From contig JASFOS010000008.1 of the NCBI GenBank assembly GCA_050116415.1, forward strand, positions 1 through 29,344: a stretch of 29,344 bases of DNA, read 5' to 3'. Both the position numbers and the translations under genes were made by a program. The notes beneath the pieces are model-generated. The model worked only from the letters and a program-made list of their open reading frames with translations. It had not been told where the DNA came from and made no database searches. This DNA comes from JARRJY01 sp050116415. Its GTDB lineage: Bacteria; Pseudomonadota; Gammaproteobacteria; UBA6429; Thiohalophilaceae. How positions within the stretch are numbered: the first letter of the stretch is position 1; each line of letters starts with the position of its first letter. Positions 14,066 through 21,986 of the stretch are shown one piece after another.

Positions 14066-17000
14066 GCCGTAAACATCGCCAGCAAGTTGCTGATTTCTTC
14101 GAAACGTTTTTCCTTGCTGTCCAGGGGCTTGCTGATCCTCAGCTTCTCGCTGCCATCCAGCTTGTAAAAGTTGGCCTGGGTCTGGATAAGCTGAATGATC
14201 TTCATCGGGTCGATGTCAGGCTCCTTGTTAAAAACGATTCGCCCACCGCTATCAGCCAGTTCGATTTTTTCAATACCTAGCGGGGTGGCGCGCAGTTTGA
14301 GGCGGGTAATTTCAACCAGGTTCTTGGTTTGTTCCGGTAACAGGCCGAAGCGATCAATCATCTCAACCTGTAATTCTTTCAGTTCATCATCATTGGACGC
14401 GTTGGCGATGCGCTTGTACATGATCAACCGTTCGTGCACATCGGGCAGGTAGTCATCGGGGATCAGGGCCGGGATATTCAGATCGATCTCGGTGCCCTGG
14501 TGTAACGGCTTGTCCAGTTCCGGTTCCTTGCCTTGCTTCAGGGCATTCACGGCGCGTTCCAGCAGTTCGGTATACATGCTGTAACCGATTTCGATCATCT
14601 GGCCACTTTGCTCATCACCCAGCAATTCACCGGCACCGCGAATTTCCAGGTCATGGGTGGCGAGGGTAAAGCCGGTCCCCAGTGACTCGATGGATTCAAT
14701 CGCTTCGAGGCGCTTGCGGGCATCGGCGGTAATGGCTTTTTGCGATTGCACCAGCAGGTAGGCATAAGCACGGTGATGGGAGCGTCCGACCCGACCACGC
14801 AACTGGTAAAGCTGGGCGAGGCCAAACCGGTCTGCCTTGTTGATGATGATGGTATTGGCAGTGGGGATGTCGATGCCGGTTTCAATAATGGTGGTACAGA
14901 CCAGGATATTAAAGCGTTGATGGTAGAAGTCTGACATCACTCGTTCCAGGTCACGTTCACGCATCTGACCGTGGGCAAAATGCACGGTGGCCTCGGGAAT
15001 CAGCTCGATGAGCTTGTTGGCCATCTTTTCAATGGTCTCGACCTCGTTATGCACGAAGTAGACCTGGCCTCCACGACGAATCTCACGCAGGCAGGCTTCC
15101 TTTATTTGCGCGTTGTTCCATTCGGACACAAAAGTTTTGATCGCCAGGCGCTTGGCAGGCGGCGTGGCAATGATCGACAGGTCACGCATGCCGGACATCG
15201 CCATGTTCAGGGTGCGGGGTATCGGGGTGGCAGTCAGGGTCAGGATATCCACTTCCGAGCGCAATGCCTTGAAGGTTTCTTTCTGGCGCACACCGAAGCG
15301 GTGTTCTTCGTCGATGATCACCAGTCCCAGGTTTCTGTACTTGACGTCTTTTTGCAATAGCTTGTGGGTGCCGATGATGATGTCGATTTTACCTTGCTGC
15401 AAATCATGCAGTATTTTTTCCTGTTCCTTTTTACTGCCAAAGCGCGAAATCGATTCGACACGTACCGGCCAGTCAGAAAAACGATCACGGAAGTTCTCGG
15501 CATGCTGCTGGGTCAACAAGGTGGTGGGGGCCAGCACCGCGACCTGTTTACCATCCTGCACGGCGATGAACGCGGCACGCATGGCGACCTCGGTCTTACC
15601 AAAACCGACATCACCACAAACCAGGTGATCCATCGGCTTGTCGGAGCGCATGTTGGCAATCACGTTCTCAATGGCGGTTTGCTGATCCGGGGTCTCCTCA
15701 AACGGGAACCCGGCGGCAAAGGCACGGTAGGCGGCATCATCAATGTGATAGGTATAACCGCTACGCGCTTCACGCCTGGCATAGATATCCAGCAACTCGG
15801 CGGCAACGTCGCGCACGCGTTCGCTGGCCTTGCGCCGGGCCTTTTCCCATTGTCCGCTTCCGAGTTTATGCAATGGCGCAGTTTCGGGAGCGGAACCGGT
15901 ATAGCGGCTGATTAAATGTAATGAGCTGACCGGTACGTAAAGCTTGTCACCACCGGCATACTCCAGCGTTAAAAACTCGGCGGGGTTCTCGCCTACATCA
16001 AGGGTTTGCAAGCCCAGGTAACGGCCGACCCCAAACTCTTCATGCACTACCGGCGCGTTGATGGTCAGTTCGGCAAGGTTGCGAATGATGCTGTCGGTAT
16101 CTCGCTGCGCGGCCCGTCGGCGTCGCCGCTGCATGACCTGGGCGCCAAACAGTTGCGGTTCGGCAATAACCGCGATATCCGGCTGGTGAATCAACAAACC
16201 CTGTTCAAGTGGTGCCGTGGTAATGGCCATGGCAATGTCACTATTGAAAAAGGCCTGCCAGTTATCTACCGGGCTGGGATAAATGTCATGATCACGTAAC
16301 AGGTCAATCAGGTATTCGCGTCGTCCTGAACTTTCTGCCGCAAACAGGATGCGACCCTTGAATTCACTGATGAACTTTTCGAGTACCGCGGTGGGGCGCT
16401 CCGCACGAACATCAAGATTTAATAAAGGCGGCGCCGAGGTCGAGAAGTTACAGGCGTTGCTAGCTTCATGCTCAAAATGTTGCAGCTCGACGCGTCGGTA
16501 TTGTTTTGCCGAGGCAAAAACTTCCTGTGGTTGCAGGGCAAGCTCGGCCGGGTTTAACAGGGGTCTGTCACGATCATGGCGGCGCTGTTCGTAACGTTCC
16601 TTGATTTCCTCCCATTGTTTATCAACCGCATGCGCGACATCATCGGTGAGCATCAGCAGGCTATTTTCGGGCAGATAATCAAACAGGGTTTCCGTCTGTT
16701 CGAAAAACAGCGGTAGATAATACTCGATGCCAGGTGGGGCTATGCCGTTGCTGACATCACGATAGACGACGGAATTTTTTGCCTCGCCTTCGAAATGTGA
16801 ACGGTAAGCCTTGCGAAACCGACTGACAGCATCCTTGTTTAATGGAAACTCGCGCGCCGGCAGTAGACGTACCTTGTCGATCTTTTCAATGGAACGCTGG
16901 GTCTCGGGATCAAAACTGCGAATGCTTTCGATTTCATCATCAAACAGCTCGATACGTAACGGTTTATTGCTGCCCATCGGGAACAGGTCTAGCAGGCTGC

Positions 17001-17535
17001 CCCGTACCGCAAACTCACCATGTTCAACCACGGAGGACACGCAGTGGTAGCCGCTGTTCTCCAGTTGCAGGCGCATCTCGTCGAGGTTTAATTGCTGGCC
17101 AATATCCAGGAGCAGGCTGTTGGCCTGCAAATAGGAGCGTGGACATATGCGTTGCATCAAGGTTTGTGCGGACACGATCAGGATGCCTTTTTGCAGGCCG
17201 GGCAGCCGGTACAACGCGGTCAGTCGTTCAGAAACAATATCCTGGTGCGGTGAAAAAATATCGTAAGGCAGGGTTTCCCAGTCCGGGAAGGTGATGATCG
17301 GTAAGCTGTCCTCGTCGGTATAGAAATGTAAGGCGTATTCAAGGCGTTGAGCGGCGGCCGTATCCGGGGTCACCACCAGCAGGGGCGCATCGTGATGGCT
17401 CGCCGCGGCGCTGATAATCAGTCCGTAACTGCTGCCGTACAGGCGCCCCCATTGCAGACGCTCACCGGTTTTTTCAGGCAAGACAGGAAGAAGGGGGCTA
17501 TGTACCGCAAGCCCGGTTTCAGGGGCACTACTCAT
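14059..17535 (-). CDS. mfd: Transcription-repair coupling factor Mfd
   Basis: Mfd removes RNA polymerase stalled at DNA lesions and recruits UvrA. The 1158-residue protein is close to the E. coli length (1148). The UvrB-like N-terminal region contains the ITFPDWETLPYD and LLDLFPMGSNKPLRIELFDDEIESIRSFDPET blocks. The RNA polymerase interaction domain has PVVHEEFGVGRYLGL. The translocase motor has Walker A in CGDVGFGKTEVAMRAAF, the DEEH box in LVIIDEEHRFGVRQKE, LTATPIPRTLNMA, and motif VI in QLRGRVGRSHHRAYAYL. The TRCF C-terminal domain follows. No strong ribosome-binding site precedes the ATG. The gene is intact. The secreted DsrE-like gene lies 75 bases upstream on the same strand. Confidence 0.98.
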   Translation of the reverse strand: MSSAPETGLAVHSPLLPVLPEKTGERLQWGRLYGSSYGLIISAAASHHDAPLLVVTPDTAAAQRLEYALHFYTDEDSLPIITFPDWETLPYDIFSPHQDIVSERLTALYRLPGLQKGILIVSAQTLMQRICPRSYLQANSLLLDIGQQLNLDEMRLQLENSGYHCVSSVVEHGEFAVRGSLLDLFPMGSNKPLRIELFDDEIESIRSFDPETQRSIEKIDKVRLLPAREFPLNKDAVSRFRKAYRSHFEGEAKNSVVYRDVSNGIAPPGIEYYLPLFFEQTETLFDYLPENSLLMLTDDVAHAVDKQWEEIKERYEQRRHDRDRPLLNPAELALQPQEVFASAKQYRRVELQHFEHEASNACNFSTSAPPLLNLDVRAERPTAVLEKFISEFKGRILFAAESSGRREYLIDLLRDHDIYPSPVDNWQAFFNSDIAMAITTAPLEQGLLIHQPDIAVIAEPQLFGAQVMQRRRRRAAQRDTDSIIRNLAELTINAPVVHEEFGVGRYLGLQTLDVGENPAEFLTLEYAGGDKLYVPVSSLHLISRYTGSAPETAPLHKLGSGQWEKARRKASERVRDVAAELLDIYARREARSGYTYHIDDAAYRAFAAGFPFEETPDQQTAIENVIANMRSDKPMDHLVCGDVGFGKTEVAMRAAFIAVQDGKQVAVLAPTTLLTQQHAENFRDRFSDWPVRVESISRFGSKKEQEKILHDLQQGKIDIIIGTHKLLQKDVKYRNLGLVIIDEEHRFGVRQKETFKALRSEVDILTLTATPIPRTLNMAMSGMRDLSIIATPPAKRLAIKTFVSEWNNAQIKEACLREIRRGGQVYFVHNEVETIEKMANKLIELIPEATVHFAHGQMRERDLERVMSDFYHQRFNILVCTTIIETGIDIPTANTIIINKADRFGLAQLYQLRGRVGRSHHRAYAYLLVQSQKAITADARKRLEAIESIESLGTGFTLATHDLEIRGAGELLGDEQSGQMIEIGYSMYTELLERAVNALKQGKEPELDKPLHQGTEIDLNIPALIPDDYLPDVHERLIMYKRIANASNDDELKELQVEMIDRFGLLPEQTKNLVEITRLKLRATPLGIEKIELADSGGRIVFNKEPDIDPMKIIQLIQTQANFYKLDGSEKLRISKPLDSKEKRFEEISNLLAMFTAQ

Positions 17536-17610
17536 GGACAGTCAGAAAATCGTTGATCGAAAGAACAAACGCGTATTGTAGCGAATTCCAGTGCAGGATG
17601 GGGAGTATGT

Positions 17611-18123
17611 TTAGCGAATTTCTTCCACGGATTGCTCGCGGGTCATGATTTTCGGGGTGATCAGCGCATAGCCCTGCATTTGCCAGTGTGCCAGTTCGGC
17701 AAACGCCGACGGTACCACCTCGATGAACTCGTAAAAGTCATCGACAGTGTAGTCATAATCGTGGGCGGCCAGGTTGCAGACTTTAAATTCCACGCCGAGT
17801 GCATGGTAATAGCGCATGCGTTCCACGGCTTCTTTATATTTTGTATAGTTTTTCCTGGCAATGGTGACGATCTCGGTGCCATGAATCACCACCTTGATAT
17901 TCATGAACTCCGGCGCCTGGTTATAAGGCGCTTCGGTGAGCGGATTGATGAGCGAGCGTATCCAGAACAGCGCGGAATTGATTTTCTCGGGCTTATCAAA
18001 ATAAAAATCATAGACGGCATTGACCGGCTGGTAGGGCGTTTGCGTGAAAGTGGCTTTACCTTCCTCGGCAGACAGCGATGAAAGCGAAAGCATGAGCAGC
18101 AGGCTTGACAGTAGTTTATTCAT
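17611..18123 (-). CDS. Secreted DsrE/DsrF-family protein
   Basis: I choose the ATG at 18123, which gives MNKLLSSLLLMLSLSSLSAEE, a clean signal peptide; the longer reading to 18171 would put 16 extra residues in front of it. The 170-residue precursor then shows the DsrE-type alpha/beta fold: IKVVIHGTEIVTIARKNY, the helix KEAVERMRYYHALG, and VEFKVCNLAAHDYDYT, where Cys116 occupies the conserved position. It ends with VVPSAFAELAHWQMQGYALITP. Cytoplasmic DsrE/TusD proteins carry persulfide sulfur on such a cysteine. A periplasmic version may handle reduced sulfur, which is inference. It is upstream of mfd on the same strand and downstream of the terminator that follows the outer-membrane barrel gene. 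Confidence 0.82.
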   Translation of the reverse strand: MNKLLSSLLLMLSLSSLSAEEGKATFTQTPYQPVNAVYDFYFDKPEKINSALFWIRSLINPLTEAPYNQAPEFMNIKVVIHGTEIVTIARKNYTKYKEAVERMRYYHALGVEFKVCNLAAHDYDYTVDDFYEFIEVVPSAFAELAHWQMQGYALITPKIMTREQSVEEIR

Positions 18124-18160
18124 AATCCGTTCCAGAATGATTACTGCACGACTACCCGTA

Positions 18161-18166
18161 AGTATA
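18161..18166 (-). promoter_or_regulatory. Candidate -10 box for the DsrE-like gene
   Basis: Read on the minus strand this is TATACT, one mismatch from TATAAT, about 38 bases before the ATG at 18123. No good -35 is seen. The same octamer TATACTTA appears ahead of the outer-membrane barrel gene at 19028-19021. Confidence 0.3.
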
Positions 18167-18188
18167 GACACTATATAAATAGCTAGCG

Positions 18189-18219
18189 AAAAAAAAGCCG
18201 GGTAATAAACCCGGCTTTT
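18189..18219 (-). terminator. Intrinsic terminator of the outer-membrane barrel gene
   Basis: On the minus strand the arm AGCCGGGT (18216-18209) and the arm ACCCGGCT (18203-18196) form an 8-bp GC-rich stem around the loop TTATT. AAA/TTT pairs extend the stem, and eight T residues follow. It lies 25-55 bases after the barrel gene stop and insulates it from the DsrE-like gene. This is the clearest terminator in the window. Confidence 0.9.
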
Positions 18220-18243
18220 ATAGTAGTAAAAAAATTATTGAAA

Positions 18244-18984
18244 CTAGAACTTGACGGATACGCCAACAAAGCTTCCGGAAAATTCCATGTCTGCAAAGTT
18301 ATCATCCAGGTCATCCAGTTCCAGTGACATGGTACGTACCCCTGCCTCGATACCCAGCATGAAGCTGGTGTGGTAACTGACTTTGGCGATCGTATCAGTA
18401 TAAGAACTATCGCCTGCACCAATATAGTTGGCTTCGAAGCTGAAACGAAGATTATCAATCGGGCTAACAGCCAGGCCTGCGTATAGCATCGGGATAGTAC
18501 CATCAACGGTAGTCGTGGTACGGGTGGTTCCATCATCTACAGTGGCTTCACCATCCAGTTGACGTGCCGTCAGTCCCAGGTCGAAGGTCACGCCGGTATC
18601 GAGAAGGTTCCAGAATGCGGTCACATCGGTATGATCAAGCACCAGCTTGGTATCAACCGCGCCGGTATACGTTTGATCACCGAAATCAAAGTTAAAATTA
18701 TTATTACTACCTTCATGGCTTAATGAGGTGGTCATGACCTTGACGTTGGGAATCACAGGTACCGCATGGCGTATGACGGCATAGGTATAGCCTTCTTTTT
18801 CGTCTTCCAGACCAAAGTCACGATCCAGGTCCAGTTCGTCACCGCTGCCGTTAACGATGTACTGGAATTGACCACTGGCTTCATGATCCCATTGACCGGT
18901 AGCGACTTCCAGTGAGAGGAGGTCGGCATGTGCTGACATGGCGCCAGTGGCAAGAATCGTCGATAAAAGTAGTTTTGATTTCAT
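18244..18984 (-). CDS. Outer-membrane beta-barrel protein, TIGR04219-like
   Basis: The 246-residue precursor has a signal peptide ending in GAMSAHA (cleavage after about residue 20). The mature part is made of alternating amphipathic strands rich in Thr, Ser, Asp and aromatic residues, with short acidic turns, and ends in SFVGVSVKF. The terminal Phe is the typical BAM-recognition ending of outer-membrane barrels. Length, LLSLEVATGQWDHEASG at the start of the mature chain, and PMLYAGLAVSPIDNLRFSFEANYIGAGDS near the middle fit the TIGR04219 family. No cargo is known. It stands alone with its own terminator and a 117-base upstream gap, so it is probably monocistronic. Confidence 0.85.
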   Translation of the reverse strand: MKSKLLLSTILATGAMSAHADLLSLEVATGQWDHEASGQFQYIVNGSGDELDLDRDFGLEDEKEGYTYAVIRHAVPVIPNVKVMTTSLSHEGSNNNFNFDFGDQTYTGAVDTKLVLDHTDVTAFWNLLDTGVTFDLGLTARQLDGEATVDDGTTRTTTTVDGTIPMLYAGLAVSPIDNLRFSFEANYIGAGDSSYTDTIAKVSYHTSFMLGIEAGVRTMSLELDDLDDNFADMEFSGSFVGVSVKF

Positions 18985-19022
18985 ATTAACCTGCTCGTTT
19001 TCTGTTAAATACTATTTATTTA

Positions 19023-19028
19023 AGTATA
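19023..19028 (-). promoter_or_regulatory. Candidate -10 box for the outer-membrane barrel gene
   Basis: TATACT on the minus strand lies about 40 bases before the barrel gene ATG. The leader contains CAGGT just before the start as a modest ribosome-binding site. The -35 region is weak, so this is tentative. Confidence 0.35.
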
Positions 19029-19101
19029 TCGACTGCAGGAGGGGATTCTTGAAAAATTTAGCAGGGCAGGTGGCGAAACTGTGAAACGGTTCCCTGTTCA
19101 G

Positions 19102-20004
19102 TTATTTTTTTGCGCTATCGGCATCACGATAACGCAACAGCAGGTCATGGTAGGCATCGATGCGGCGATCACGCAGGTATGGCCAGATGCGGCGTACCTG
19201 TTCACTGCGTTGCAGATCGATTTCAGCAATCAGCAGGCTTTCCTGTTCATTGGCCTGTGCCAGGATTTCTCCCTGTGGCCCGCAGATGAAACTGTTGCCC
19301 CAGAAGAGGATGTGTTGCTGCTGATCCGGTGAATATTCGACGCCGGTACGGTTGCAGCTCAGTACCGGTAAGCCGTTGGCAATCGCGTGCGAACGTTGAA
19401 TGGTCAGCCAGGCATCCAGCTGACGTTGTTGCTCATCATCCGTATCGTTTTCATCCCAGCCAATGGCGGTAGGGTAAAGAAGTAAATCTGCACCGGCCAT
19501 GGCCATTAAACGCGCAGCTTCCGGAAACCACTGGTCCCAGCATACCAGTACCCCCAGTTTACCGATCTGTGTTTGTATCGGCTGAAAGCCCTGGTCGCCC
19601 GGCGTGAAATAAAATTTCTCGTAATAACCGGGATCATCCGGGATATGCATTTTACGGTATTGGCCGGCAATGCTGCCATCCGCATCGAAGACGACAGCGG
19701 TGTTATGGTACAGGCCGGCGGCGCGCTTCTCGAACAACGAGCTGACGATCACCATGTTGAACTTGCTGGCCAGGCCGCAAAGGTACTGGGTAGTCGGGCC
19801 CGGTATGGTTTCGGCGAGTTCGAACTGTTCGGTGTCCTCGGTCTGGCAAAAATACAGGCTGTTATGTAATTCCTGTAACAGGATAAGTTGCACACCTTCC
19901 GAGGCGGCTTGTTCGATGGCATGATTGATTTTATCCAGGTTTTGAACACGGTTTGCCGAGCAGCTATGCTGGAACAGGGCGGTTTTAATTTTATTATCAG
20001 GCAT
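19102..20004 (-). CDS. aguB: N-carbamoylputrescine amidase
   Basis: AguB hydrolyses N-carbamoylputrescine to putrescine, CO2 and ammonia, the last step of the agmatine route. The start at 20004 (MPDNKIKTALFQHSC) is preferred to 20061, since the 19 extra residues do not match the family. The 300-residue product is a nitrilase-superfamily enzyme with Glu45 (LLQELHNS), Lys118 (YRKMHIPDD) and the nucleophile Cys155 (GVLVCWDQWFPEAARLMA). The TAIGWDENDTDDEQQRQLDAW segment is typical of AguB. aguA lies on the same strand, but a plus-strand lipoprotein gene separates the two, so they may not share one transcript. Confidence 0.93.
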   Translation of the reverse strand: MPDNKIKTALFQHSCSANRVQNLDKINHAIEQAASEGVQLILLQELHNSLYFCQTEDTEQFELAETIPGPTTQYLCGLASKFNMVIVSSLFEKRAAGLYHNTAVVFDADGSIAGQYRKMHIPDDPGYYEKFYFTPGDQGFQPIQTQIGKLGVLVCWDQWFPEAARLMAMAGADLLLYPTAIGWDENDTDDEQQRQLDAWLTIQRSHAIANGLPVLSCNRTGVEYSPDQQQHILFWGNSFICGPQGEILAQANEQESLLIAEIDLQRSEQVRRIWPYLRDRRIDAYHDLLLRYRDADSAKK

Positions 20005-20075
20005 ATATCGACTCGTCTGGTAGGATGAACGATGGCATTGCTGGCCAGGACACTCGTGCATATCACGGGTAGACC

Positions 20076-20084
20076 TGATATATT
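20076..20084 (+). promoter_or_regulatory. Candidate extended -10 promoter of the lipoprotein gene
   Basis: TGATATATT fits TGnTATATT, an extended -10 element with one mismatch in the hexamer. It is 25 bases before the ATG at 20110 and would give a leader of about 19 bases that contains the ribosome-binding site. The -35 region is poor. Confidence 0.4.
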
Positions 20085-20097
20085 TTACTGCAAGTTC

Positions 20098-20104
20098 AAG
20101 GAGA
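20098..20104 (+). promoter_or_regulatory. Shine-Dalgarno sequence of the lipoprotein gene
   Basis: AAGGAGA lies 5 bases before the ATG at 20110. It selects that start over the longer in-frame reading from 20032, and the resulting protein has a proper lipoprotein signal. Confidence 0.75.
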
Positions 20105-20109
20105 CAGCG

Positions 20110-20502
20110 ATGAATAAAACTATAATAACCTCCATTATTTTCGTACTGGTCACTGCTATCTCGGGTTGTGCCACCAAGTCCAAGGAACAGGTTTTACAAT
20201 CCACACTCCGGGCTTATGAACGGGTTTTGCGCTGGGGAGACATCACCCAGGTTAACCGGTTTCGAAAAGAGCCTGCGCCGTTTTCTTCTATTGAAAAAAG
20301 AAAGCTTGGTTTTATCAAGGTCACCGGTTATACCACGCGCCAGGTTATTCAGCCTGACGCCTCAACGGTGATTGTCGATGTCAAGCTACGTTACTACAAC
20401 GAGCAGTTTGCACGCGAAAAAACCCTCGATGATCGCCAGCGCTGGGAATACGACGAGAGTCGTAACCTCTGGTTTATCACTTCACCGCTTCCCAGGTTCT
20501 AG
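20110..20502 (+). CDS. Small lipoprotein of unknown function
   Basis: The 130-residue precursor starts MNKTIITSIIFVLVTAISGC. The AISGC lipobox with Cys20 is a type II signal, and Ala21 at position +2 predicts sorting to the outer membrane. The mature part is about 110 residues with helices (QVLQSTLRAYERVLRWGD) followed by strands (VIVDVKLRYYNEQFAREKTLDDRQRWEYDESRNLWFITSPLP). I know similar small lipoproteins in gammaproteobacteria but no function. The gene lies between aguB and aguA on the opposite strand, and its TAG stop overlaps the end of aguA. Transcription of aguA would run antisense through it. Confidence 0.8.
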   Translation: MNKTIITSIIFVLVTAISGCATKSKEQVLQSTLRAYERVLRWGDITQVNRFRKEPAPFSSIEKRKLGFIKVTGYTTRQVIQPDASTVIVDVKLRYYNEQFAREKTLDDRQRWEYDESRNLWFITSPLPRF

Positions 20503-21530
20503 AGCACGCCAGCGGGCAGTTGCATGGTCAGGCAATGAATGCTGCCGTATTGCTGGATCAGGGCACGGGCATTGACCGGGATGATTTGCCGATCGGTGAA
20601 GGTGGCTTTAAATATTTCAATCACGCGTTCATCAACCGGGTCAGCGTAGACGGGGAGCAAGACCGCCTGGTTGAGGATCAGGAAATTGGCATAGCTGGCT
20701 GGCAGGCGCTGACCCTGCGCATCATGGATCGCGCCAGGTAACGGCAATTCAACGAGCTGGTAAGGTTCCCCTTGCGCGGTTTTAAACCGGCGTAATTCAC
20801 CAAGCATGGCCTGTAGTGAAGGGTAATGCGAATCTTCAGGATCATCGCAGGTTTGCACCATGATAGTTTGTGCATCACAGAACCTTGCCAGGGTATCAAT
20901 ATGGCTATCGGTATCATCTCCCTCAAGCGCGCCATGTTCCAGCCACAGGATACGCTCAAAACCCAACAACCGTTTGAGTTTGTCTTCGATGTCCGAACGT
21001 GACAGCGCCGGGTTACGATGTGGGGACAGCAAGCAGGTCGTGGTCGTTAACAGCGTACCCTGGCCATCCGATTCAATACTGCCGCCTTCAAGCACGAAGT
21101 CCGTTGCGTCGAGCTGTTGGGTTTGAAAAGTACCCTGTTCAAACAGGCAACGGTTAATCGCGTTATCCAGATCAGCCGGGTGCTTGTTACCCCAGCCATT
21201 AAAGCGGAAATCAACCAGCTGCAGAGTATCATCGTGGTACAGGGTAACTGGTCCATGATCACGTGCCCAGCTGTCATTGCTTTTACAGGTACGTAACAGT
21301 ACCCGTGACATGTCAGTGTCCGATTGTTCCAGCAGTTGCTGCACGTGGGCCAGGTGTGGTTGATCGAAACAGACGATCAACAGTTTTTCAAAACGCGTGA
21401 TGTGGACACCCAGTTCAACAAAAACGCGTTCAACCTCGGCGAGTATCGGTTGCCAGTCGGTTGCCTGGTGCGGCCAGGTTAACATGATGCCGCTTTGAGG
21501 CTCCCATTCGGCAGGAAGGCGTGTTGGCAT
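20499..21530 (-). CDS. aguA: Agmatine deiminase
   Basis: AguA converts agmatine to N-carbamoylputrescine and ammonia, the step before AguB. The 343-residue product has the family marks of the guanidino-group-modifying superfamily: AEWEPQSGIMLTWPH at the N-terminus, WARDHGPVT (about 88-96), FVLEGGSIESDGQGTLLTT, EGDDTDSHIDTLARF and the catalytic Cys333 in GSIHCLT near the C-terminus. Length is slightly shorter than many agmatine deiminases (about 365) but all catalytic blocks are present. The gene lies 48 bases downstream of the small secreted protein gene, so the two may be co-transcribed. Its 3' end overlaps the convergent lipoprotein gene. Confidence 0.94.
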   Translation of the reverse strand: MPTRLPAEWEPQSGIMLTWPHQATDWQPILAEVERVFVELGVHITRFEKLLIVCFDQPHLAHVQQLLEQSDTDMSRVLLRTCKSNDSWARDHGPVTLYHDDTLQLVDFRFNGWGNKHPADLDNAINRCLFEQGTFQTQQLDATDFVLEGGSIESDGQGTLLTTTTCLLSPHRNPALSRSDIEDKLKRLLGFERILWLEHGALEGDDTDSHIDTLARFCDAQTIMVQTCDDPEDSHYPSLQAMLGELRRFKTAQGEPYQLVELPLPGAIHDAQGQRLPASYANFLILNQAVLLPVYADPVDERVIEIFKATFTDRQIIPVNARALIQQYGSIHCLTMQLPAGVL

Positions 21531-21578
21531 AAGTGGTTAAGAGCGAAGAAACGCTCAACGGGTTATCAACAGGGGTGA

Positions 21579-21860
21579 TTACATCTTGTGAACAACAGTA
21601 TGCAACACGTACTGGTATTCAAAGTAGACTGAAAACTCCGGGTAATCCCAGCGGGTAATCGGGGGATCGCCCACTTCGTCATACTTGGTGACAGGGGTGC
21701 CGAACTTTTCTTCGACCGCGGTCATGGTCATACCCCGGCCGGGAACCTGGATGGTCATTTCCTGGGGAACTGCATCTGGCATATTCAGGGTTTCTGCCTG
21801 AAGAACGGCGGCGCTCAGCAAGCCGAGGCTGAAAAGCAGTGATTTCATCAAACTGTGCAT
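21579..21860 (-). CDS. Small secreted conserved protein, 93 residues
   Basis: The precursor begins MHSLMKSLLFSLGLLSAAVLQA, a typical signal peptide cleaved near residue 22. The mature ~70 residues contain the pattern GRGMTMTAVEEKFGTP, VGDPPITRWDYPEFSVYFEYQYVLHTVV, which I recognise as recurring in short uncharacterised exported proteins of gammaproteobacteria. The order of a helix with FGxP and then a WxY strand pair recalls BamE/SmpA-like folds, but that is only a resemblance. A strong ribosome-binding site precedes the ATG. It lies upstream of aguA on the same strand with 48 bases between them, and divergent from sfsA. Confidence 0.8.
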   Translation of the reverse strand: MHSLMKSLLFSLGLLSAAVLQAETLNMPDAVPQEMTIQVPGRGMTMTAVEEKFGTPVTKYDEVGDPPITRWDYPEFSVYFEYQYVLHTVVHKM

Positions 21861-21866
21861 GGCATG

Positions 21867-21873
21867 ACTCCTT
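21867..21873 (-). promoter_or_regulatory. Shine-Dalgarno sequence of the 93-residue secreted protein
   Basis: On the minus strand AAGGAGT lies 6 bases before the ATG at 21860. It supports that ATG over the in-frame ATG four codons later. Confidence 0.7.
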
Positions 21874-21986
21874 GCCAGAATTTAAGTGTTATTTTCAGGT
21901 AAAATATACTCTATCAATGGCTTACAGGCAAAACCTAATCCACTTTTATGTAAAGATTATAGTAACTGGTTGTAAATTAACAAATT

